Below, in pieces: positions 59,483 through 64,000 of a DNA stretch of 64,000 nucleotides. Numbering within the stretch: the first letter of the stretch is position 1; every line of letters starts with the position of its first letter. Where the stretch lies: the NCBI GenBank assembly GCA_948146395.1, contig OX411544.1, forward strand, positions 57,651,642-57,715,641. The letters are read 5' to 3'. A program made the translations under genes and the position numbers. The stretch is from Fragum whitleyi. Taxonomy: Eukaryota; Mollusca; Bivalvia; Cardiida; Cardiidae. The notes beneath the pieces were generated by a model. It saw only the letters and a program-made list of their open reading frames with translations, was not told where the DNA came from and searched no databases.

Positions 59483-60635
59483 AACAAGAGCTTCGCAGAG
59501 CGGCGCAGATACGCCAGATGGGGCTTGTCAGTAACCTTGGCTTGTCAGTAACGTGAGCTTGAATGATAGCTAAAAATATTTCAAACAATCAGACAGACAA
59601 CTGGTGACATAACATTGTATGACCTTTTGAGTGTAAATTGAAAAAGATTTTATGCACAACTAGGCCTATATGCCAAACAGTTATTTTGCAAGTTTCAGTT
59701 CATTCCAATTCAAAGTATGACGAGTTGCTCACAAAAGAAAAATAGTGAATTTCAATCACCGGCAATTCAAATAACTACTTTAAATATGAAAATATATTTA
59801 GTCATAAGCACAAATAGACAACCTACAGAGTCATTATGCAAGTTTCCTTTCATTCCCATCCAAAATGTCGGAGAAAATGAGCTGACAAGAAATTTTGTTT
59901 TTCATCAACTAAAGGGCAGATAATCCAAGATAACTCAAGAATAACTGGAGCATTTTAAATTGAAAAGTCTTATGCAAAACTAGACATCATGAGAGTAATT
60001 GTGTCTAGTTTCAGCTCATTTCAATTGATAGTTAAGGAGGAGCTGCACACAAAATATAGTGATTTTCGTTAAATTCAAGGGCAGATAATTCATGATTTCT
60101 CAGGAATGACTGGGGCGATTAGAATTTCAAAGGTCTTATGCACAACTAGACATCATAGGGAGTAATTGTGTCTAGTTTCAGCATATTCCCATTGAGAGTT
60201 TAGGGGGAGTTGCGCACACAAAAATAGTGATTTTCGTTAAATTCTAGGGCAGATAATTCAAGACTTCTTGGGAATGACTGGAGCGATTTGAATTTCAAAG
60301 GTCTTATGCACAACTAGACATCACAGAGAGTAGATTCTTATTGTGTGTAGTTTCAGCTCATTCCCATTGATAGTTTAGGAGGAGTTGCGCAAACAAATAA
60401 CATTGATTTTGGTTATATTCAAGGGCAGATAATTCAAGATTTCTCAGGAATGACTGGAGCTATTTGAATTTCAAAGGTCTTATGCACAACTAGACATCAT
60501 AGGGAGTAATTGTGTCTAGTTTCAGCATATTCCCATTGAGAGTTTAGGAGGAGTTGCGCACACAAAAAATTGCTAACGGACGGACAGACGGACGGACAAC
60601 CGAGGCAATAACATAATACGACCGTTCGGGCATAT
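59483..60635 (+). mobile_element. Tandem-core element, family J
   Basis: The head AACAAGAGCTTCGCAGAGCG is followed by units of about 150-180 bp with AAGGGCAGATAATTCAAGAT, TCTTATGCACAACTAGACAT and TAGTTTAGGAGGAGTTGCGC (59720-60560). Then come a GGACGGACAGACGGACGGAC tract and a tail with CGACCGTTCGGGCATAT in front of AAAAAA. It shares the head, GACGGAC-rich tract and T/AAAAA end with families A, B, C and H, but no core sequence. Confidence 0.75.
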
Positions 60636-60806
60636 AAAAAACTGTAACATTTCAAACTCATTTTGTAATAAAAAGTCCTTTCTCCTAACTTAACTACATT
60701 TTTTAATTTGGTGGTAGACAACCTTCCCACGTATAGCCAAATGTCAATAGCCAACTATAGAAAAGAGCCTCTTCCGATCGGAAACCGACTTCGTAAAATC
60801 GATAAA

Positions 60807-61181
60807 ATGAAGCAATTTTTGGTTCTATTATTGGTATTTTGCTCATGTTCGTGTAAAAAAGAAAGCTTAGAAGACTTTAAAGACATTTTGAATGATCCAA
60901 AAGTACTTTTTGAACTTAGAAAACGGTTCGGTGATTTATTAGACGACGCGCTAAATGTGGACCAAAGCAGTGAACCAGAAGTCGGATGTAACGCATTGTC
61001 CGGGACATTGAATGGAACTTGTAAATTTTCGACAAACAGTAGTACAATCATCAAAACTACAGAATCTATGGAAAATGGCGCAAAATTCATTGCAAGCTAC
61101 AGCAATATCAGTTGTGCTCGTGATTGTACAATAAAATGCTGCTCAAATGAGGACTGTGATACAGCCGTTTTTCAAGCAAAA
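60807..61181 (+). CDS. MANSC-domain protein (LRP11/MANSC1-like), exon 1
   Basis: The ATG at 60807 starts a clear signal peptide (MKQFLVLLLVFCSCSC). The frame is open back to 60708, but that extension is charged and would hide the signal, so 60807 is preferred. Residues 19-52 are acidic/amphipathic (LEDFKDILNDPKVLFELRKR). From Cys103 comes the first part of a MANSC domain: C103 (SC), C107 (RDC), the CC pair 111-112 and C117 in EDCDTAVF, the typical C..AVF motif. The exon ends after Lys125 in phase 0 at donor AAA|GTAAGT, and exon 2 supplies the last two cysteines. MANSC domains occur at the N-terminus of LRP11, MANSC1 and HAI-1 (family knowledge), which predicts a secreted or type I membrane protein. 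A tandem-core repeat ends 172 bp upstream. Confidence 0.8.
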
Positions 61182-63120
61182 GTAAGTACAGACAGTGCTG
61201 TCGGCTAACCCTGCGCACTTAAGAAAATCAAGTACAAAATTCGTGTAAAGATATAAGTTTTACAAAACAAATCAATACAAGAATGTACTCGTTGACCCTT
61301 TTTGCTATGTAAAAGACATCTATCTAGAACAAAATGTCACTAGAATAACACAATCCGGTGATGAACAGAGGCACTGTTGCATATTATCAATGCAGTTTTC
61401 GTCGGCTAAACCTGCACAGTCGAGGAAAGAACCTTAAATTCATGTCCGTTAGCTGTTAAAATTAAAATGAAAAACACTGAGACAAAAACGGGAATCTTTT
61501 TGCTATAGAATACACTCATGAACTTTCTGTTTAAAATGGTGGAATTGATCGAATTTTGAGTATGAAAAAAAAGGTTGTTCTGCTTTTATGTTAAGCGGCC
61601 ATTTTCTTAGTTTAAATGACGTCATATAGCTGCACAGCTTTAGACAACGTGCAGGATTACCCGACATGAGTGTATCTTATCCCAAGGCTTTGTTTGACCC
61701 GTAAACCAGGGTTTGACCCTAAAAAATCTGAAAAAAATCTTAATTTGAACCCAATAAATTTCTTCCAAGGTGGTAATTTTAAGCCCCTTGAGAGAAGTAA
61801 CAAGTGTCAAACATTGATTTTGCCTAAGATTTTCACAAATTTTATTATCTAATATTTTATGATTAAATATATGCGATTCTTTAATTGATTCTTGAAATTC
61901 AAGTAAACTTTTTTTAAGGCCAATGCATACGTAAATTTCCTCACAACTGAATGAAAATTGAATAATATTGTATTTTTACTAATCATACTAAATGAATAAT
62001 TATAATCAATAAGATAATGATTTTGGCATAAAAAGATTTTGGGTCGGGTTGACCGGTGACCAAATTAATTGCTTCAAGAAACAGGTAAAGTGACTCTTAG
62101 GTGAGCAAAATTTTACTAATGCTATGCTTCTTCTGTCGTTTTGACCCTCTTTAAAATCACTTTTTAAAATTCTTAATAAGATCAGGGACCCTCAATATAT
62201 GTAGTATATTTATTGCTATTGCACTATGTGGTTGCTAAGACTGCTCAATCTTTGTGCCTCACTCACATGTGGCTGATACATTATTTCTGACCCATCAGGC
62301 AAAAAGGGACCAATCTTAAATTGTCACCCCTATTCAGACTAGTTGAACTAAGCATACAGCCTAGGTTTGAAACTTTTCGCACATGTCTATTTTCCTAAAA
62401 CTGGGATTATCATCATAACTTCCCAAATAAGAATGTTTTAAAATAAATGCTACCCGGGGTTTACCTCTGTCAGACTGTCCCAATAATTGCTTTTTCAAAC
62501 AGTCAATCGGGGTGGGCAGGAATTTCTACTTATTATGACAAGAATCTGTCGAGGTTTTCCCTTTTTAATGATATTCTTAATTTTTTTCAAAGCTAAAGTT
62601 CTATTAGTCCACTTTGTTCCTTAGATATATGGCATAAAGAGTAGTTATGGAACCTTGGCCTGGAAATGGTGGATACTGATGGACTGAAAGTCTAAAATCT
62701 CTATAGAAGGGTCATGAAGGAATACTTGCTTAAGCTAATGGATCCCCCTTAATATTTTGCGATCCTACGGTCCCCAAGACACTGTTAGAGTCAAACCTTG
62801 CCATATTTTTTTTACAGTGTTCCCAGATGGTACTTAACTCTTGTCATGCTGTATAAATTTTGGCTACAAATTTTCATCAAAATCATAGGGCAAAATGCAC
62901 TAAAAGTACCAACTGTAGGTCAATTTTTATTTGACGAACTAAATCTATTGACAATTCTTGTTTGAAAGTGAGAAACAGGTGGTGTAGTCCAACATCAGAC
63001 TGCACATATGTGCAGGCTGATGTTTGTCTATAACTCCTGCCACAGCAGGAATATTATGGGTTCAGCATGACAAGGGTTAAGTATGCGTGACTGGTCATAT
63101 ATCTTTCTTTTTTAAACCAG
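61182..63120 (+). other. Intron 1 of the MANSC-domain gene
   Basis: Phase-0 intron of 1,939 bp, GTAAGT...TTTCTTTTTTAAACCAG. It contains two diverged copies of a segment starting GTCGGCTAA(C/A)CCTGC (61199 and 61400) and an inverted piggyBac-like MITE (62834-63080) only 40 bp before the acceptor. Confidence 0.75.
62834..63080 (-). mobile_element. piggyBac-like MITE, best-preserved copy, intronic
   Basis: TTAA is present at both ends (62834-62837 and 63077-63080). The right end is CAGCATGACAAGGG+TTAA; the left end is TTAA+CTCTTGTCATGCTG. Uninterrupted 247 bp, used here as the reference for the split copy at 8461-10073. Confidence 0.85.
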
Positions 63121-63406
63121 GGAGAGCATAGCTGTTACCTGTTCAAGTGTAACCATCCAAGTGAGTGTTTGTTTACACACCATGAGGACTACTGGATGAG
63201 CTCAATTTCCGAAGAAGTACACCAATCTCACCAATACACACCCGGTGGTGCGACTCATAGCCATGAAAATGAGCTTGCTAATTTGGCGACAGTAAAACCA
63301 AACAAAGCAGGTACTCTAACTACAGCCCAACCAAGGATTCAAGCCAAGCCAACCCATGCTCTAAAACCCAAGCCTGTCCCGGGTAAACCAGTGACACAAA
63401 AGCCAG
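63121..63406 (+). CDS. MANSC-domain protein, exon 2
   Basis: It begins in phase 0 after TTTAAACCAG and completes the MANSC domain: GEHSCYLFKC gives C130 and C135, the sixth and seventh cysteines, in the usual C.LF.C arrangement, followed by NHPSEC. After about residue 165 the chain becomes low in hydrophobics and rich in Lys, Pro and Thr (KAGTLTTAQP, KPKPVPGKPVTQKP), a linker as found between the MANSC domain and later extracellular domains. The exon ends in phase 1 at CCAG|GTAATT. Reading on would give only two more codons before a stop, so splicing is the better model. Further exons lie beyond the window. Confidence 0.8.
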
Positions 63407-63460
63407 GTAATTGTTGAACACTGAGGTATATATAAGAGGGGGTATTGCCAGTTTCATTGA

Positions 63461-63540
63461 AAGTCTATGTTGTGGGTACTCATTTGAAATGTCTCCACGA
63501 TTCAAATGACTAGCCACAAATTGTGACAATATAGGATTTG
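63461..63540. mobile_element. Palindromic MITE family L, copy
   Basis: The left end AGTCTATGTTGTGGGTACTC and right end GACAATATAGGATTT match family L. The inner arms ATTTGAAATG / GATTCAAATG pair imperfectly. Confidence 0.7.
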
Positions 63541-63679
63541 TGCAAGTATAGTTAAAATAATTTCATTTGAAATTCAAAATACCTCTTTGATCTGTAACTC
63601 TGGAACAGGCAGAGCTGAAACATACCAATGTTGTGATAGCACTTCTGCCCATTACCAAGTGAAGCTTAAACTTAAGACC

Positions 63680-63928
63680 CTAACCACGGCACTCACCCTT
63701 TGCGACTATTTGTCTACCACAAATGGGTTGATCAGGCTGCATAATGTGCAGCAGCCTTGTCTAAGTCTAAATCACCTGATATTCCTTTTCAAAATTATAA
63801 GAGTTTAGAATTTTTGTTATCAATGATTCAAAATAAATATGGACTCACAGTAATTGTATCTAGCGCTTTCAGCATTTTAATTTTAAAGAATTATAGCCAA
63901 AGCATTTATTCAGCATAACAAGGGGTAA
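63680..63928 (+). mobile_element. piggyBac-like MITE, diverged copy
   Basis: The right end ATTCAGCATAACAAGGGG+TAA and the middle CAGGCTGCATAATGTGCAG resemble the reference copy at 62834-63080, with many changes. The left boundary is uncertain. Confidence 0.6.
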
Positions 63929-64000
63929 AAAACAAGCTGATGGAACTAGTTTTGGCTATTGGCTATTTATTTCGATGGCTCATTGCGGAACAGTTGTAGC

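Larger units (their letters stand above)
63407..64000. other. Intron 2 (start), with two MITEs
   Basis: Presumed intron sequence holding a family L palindrome (63461-63540) and a diverged piggyBac-like MITE (about 63680-63928). No further exon is visible before the window ends. Confidence 0.55.

Overview
The window looks like nuclear DNA of an animal, most likely a bivalve mollusc. The bases are AT-rich, long genes are absent, exons have GT-AG borders, and most of the sequence is interspersed repeats. The repeats include elements built on an AGCTCACC...GGTGAGCT hairpin and tandem cores, plus tRNA-headed SINEs with a TTTTACGCCGCTTTCAAC domain. Both match what is known from bivalve and other molluscan genomes. 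The assignment rests on repeat style and was not checked against a database.

Protein-coding content is sparse. (1) On the minus strand at 25041-25380 there is one exon of a PPP1R14 (CPI-17 family) protein phosphatase 1 inhibitor. (2) On the plus strand, 60807-61181 and 63121-63406 are two exons, joined in phase, of a secreted or membrane protein with a signal peptide and a seven-cysteine MANSC domain (LRP11/MANSC1-like). This gene runs off the right edge. A short possible signal-peptide exon at 29023-29229 is weak.

Layout. 1-22 kb: SINEs, foldback MITEs, piggyBac-like and hAT-like non-autonomous DNA elements, and several elements made of a head, tandem core, GACGGAC-rich tract and hairpin tail, resembling bivalve pearl/HINE elements. 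The largest is a 3.35-kb copy with a 145-bp core array (14.3-17.6 kb). 22.4-24.6 kb: a 2.18-kb element with 27-bp terminal inverted repeats. 25-30.7 kb: the PPP1R14 exon and mostly unique DNA. 30.7-38 kb: nested tandem-core elements. 39.4-58.8 kb: a 19.4-kb array of a 57-bp satellite whose two arms lie head to head, minus orientation to about 48530 and plus orientation after it, with a 1.3-kb island and a SINE inserted in the left arm. 59.5-60.6 kb: another tandem-core element, then the MANSC gene.

The most notable observations are the giant inverted satellite, whose 57-bp period (19 codons) creates long repetitive reading frames on one strand, and a common design shared by at least five unrelated tandem-core families: head AACAAGAG or similar, tail usually ending in T in front of AAAAA, and no target-site duplication. 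Two nested insertions allow empty and filled sites to be compared inside the window itself.
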